Assembly: GCA_001798105.1 (NCBI GenBank)
Contig: MGRI01000030.1
Coordinates: forward strand, 1,085-8,737
Source of the DNA: Deltaproteobacteria bacterium RIFCSPHIGHO2_02_FULL_40_11
Lineage (GTDB): Bacteria > Bdellovibrionota > JACOXK01 > 2-02-FULL-40-11
Direction: 5' to 3'
Length of the DNA: 7,653 nucleotides
Positions 7,220 to 7,653 of this stretch are shown in pieces; position 1 is the stretch's first letter, and every line of letters begins with the position of its first letter. A model generated the notes under the pieces. It was given only the letters and a program-made list of their open reading frames with translations, was not told where the DNA came from and made no database searches. The translations under genes and the position numbers were made by a program.

Positions 7220-7576
7220 ATGAAAAATATTGCCCCAGAAATACTTAGACAGCGCCTACTCATTGAGGCCAAATATTCTGTGAAGGTTTCAAAAAAAACC
7301 ATAAAAAAGTTCTTTTTTGGTTTGGCTAAGCATTTGAATATGAAAGTTTATGGTGATCCAATTATTTTTTCACCCGGTGGAGAAGGAAAGAAAATCAATC
7401 AGGGATACGATGCCTTTATCCCTCTTATAGATTCAGGATTTTCTCTATACATATGGAGTAATGCTAAATTCCTATCGCTTGTTATTTATACCTGTAAATC
7501 ATTTGAGGAATCAGAAGCAATTCAATATACTCACGTTTTTTTTAAAACCAGAAAAATGGTCCATTTAAAATTTTAG
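7220..7576 (+). CDS. SpeD-like protein (S-adenosylmethionine decarboxylase fold) with altered active site
   Basis: 118 residues from ATG 7220; a longer form from 7136 would overlap the end of gdhA and has no homologous look. Compared from memory with Thermotoga maritima SpeD, the layout matches: first strand RLLIEA (12-17), helix, NMKVYGDPIIF (40-50), then GYDAFIPLIDSGFSLYIW (62-79), VIYTC (88-92) and a final KMVHLKF strand. Spacing is exact for the key sites: Ser63 (pyruvoyl precursor) = Ser72, Trp70 = Trp79, Cys83 (catalytic) = Cys92. However, the processing His68 is Tyr77, His64 is Gly73, Ser55 is Asp64 and Glu62 is Asp71. Active SpeD self-cleaves to form a pyruvoyl group and makes decarboxylated AdoMet for spermidine synthesis. 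Here self-processing is doubtful, so an inactive, regulatory or neofunctionalised paralogue is possible. It follows gdhA by 25 bases with only a weak AAGG ribosome site (7206-7209), and ends in tandem TAG stops. Confidence 0.72.
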   Translation: MKNIAPEILRQRLLIEAKYSVKVSKKTIKKFFFGLAKHLNMKVYGDPIIFSPGGEGKKINQGYDAFIPLIDSGFSLYIWSNAKFLSLVIYTCKSFEESEAIQYTHVFFKTRKMVHLKF

Positions 7577-7636
7577 TAGCGATTTCTAGGGGTCTCTCTA
7601 GCTTTTTCTCCTGCTGATTCAAATTGGGAACACTAT

Positions 7637-7653
7637 ATGGCGTTAGCCAGACA
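7637..7653 (+). CDS. Possible start of a further gene, cut by the right window edge
   Basis: ATG 7637 begins MALAR and then leaves the window; GGGAA eight bases upstream is a possible weak ribosome site. The same frame is open back to the TAG at 7577 but has no ATG, GTG or TTG before 7637, so any gene in this frame would start here. Too little sequence is present to name a product. The rest of 7577-7636 shows only a CTAG..CTAG pair followed by a short T run, not a convincing terminator. Confidence 0.22.

Noticed and set aside
7586..7610. CTAG..CTAG inverted pair followed by TTTTT as a terminator after the SpeD-like gene
   Set aside because: The stem is only four or five pairs with few G-C bases, too weak for an intrinsic terminator.

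Overview
The window holds eight protein-coding units, one cut by the left edge and one barely entering at the right edge, arranged as two divergent transcription units. Base composition is moderately AT-rich with long A and T runs. Gene content (a membrane NtrB/NtrC-type two-component pair, an MTA phosphorylase coupled to a PfkB kinase, and an exported Ig-like protein with a Sec signal peptide) suggests a Gram-negative bacterium of a 'deltaproteobacterial' type lineage such as Bdellovibrionota, Myxococcota or a related candidate phylum. That placement is an inference from gene style only. No rRNA, tRNA, mobile element, CRISPR array or long repeat was seen.

Minus-strand unit (2430 down to 1): a 218-residue secreted protein with two predicted Ig-like domains, then S-methyl-5'-thioadenosine phosphorylase (mtnP) after a 25-base gap, then a PfkB/ribokinase-family kinase whose start overlaps the mtnP stop in an ATGA junction and which runs off the left edge. 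The last two genes point to salvage of MTA and nucleosides.

A gap of about 104 bases (2431-2534) separates the divergent units and must carry both promoters, although no strong consensus is visible.

Plus-strand unit (2535 to 7576): a 673-residue multi-pass membrane histidine kinase, an NtrC-type sigma-54 activating response regulator (ATGA overlap), a 421-residue NAD(P)-dependent glutamate dehydrogenase (one-base TAATG overlap), and 25 bases later a 118-residue SpeD-like (S-adenosylmethionine decarboxylase fold) protein. The tight packing suggests one operon in which a membrane sensor and sigma-54 activator are tied to glutamate/ammonia metabolism.

The most unusual item is the SpeD-like protein. 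It keeps the pyruvoyl-precursor Ser and the catalytic Cys at exact family spacing, but the processing His is Tyr and the residue after the Ser is Gly. It is therefore either an inactive or regulatory paralogue or a neofunctionalised member. The last 77 bases hold no complete gene; a possible start lies at 7637.
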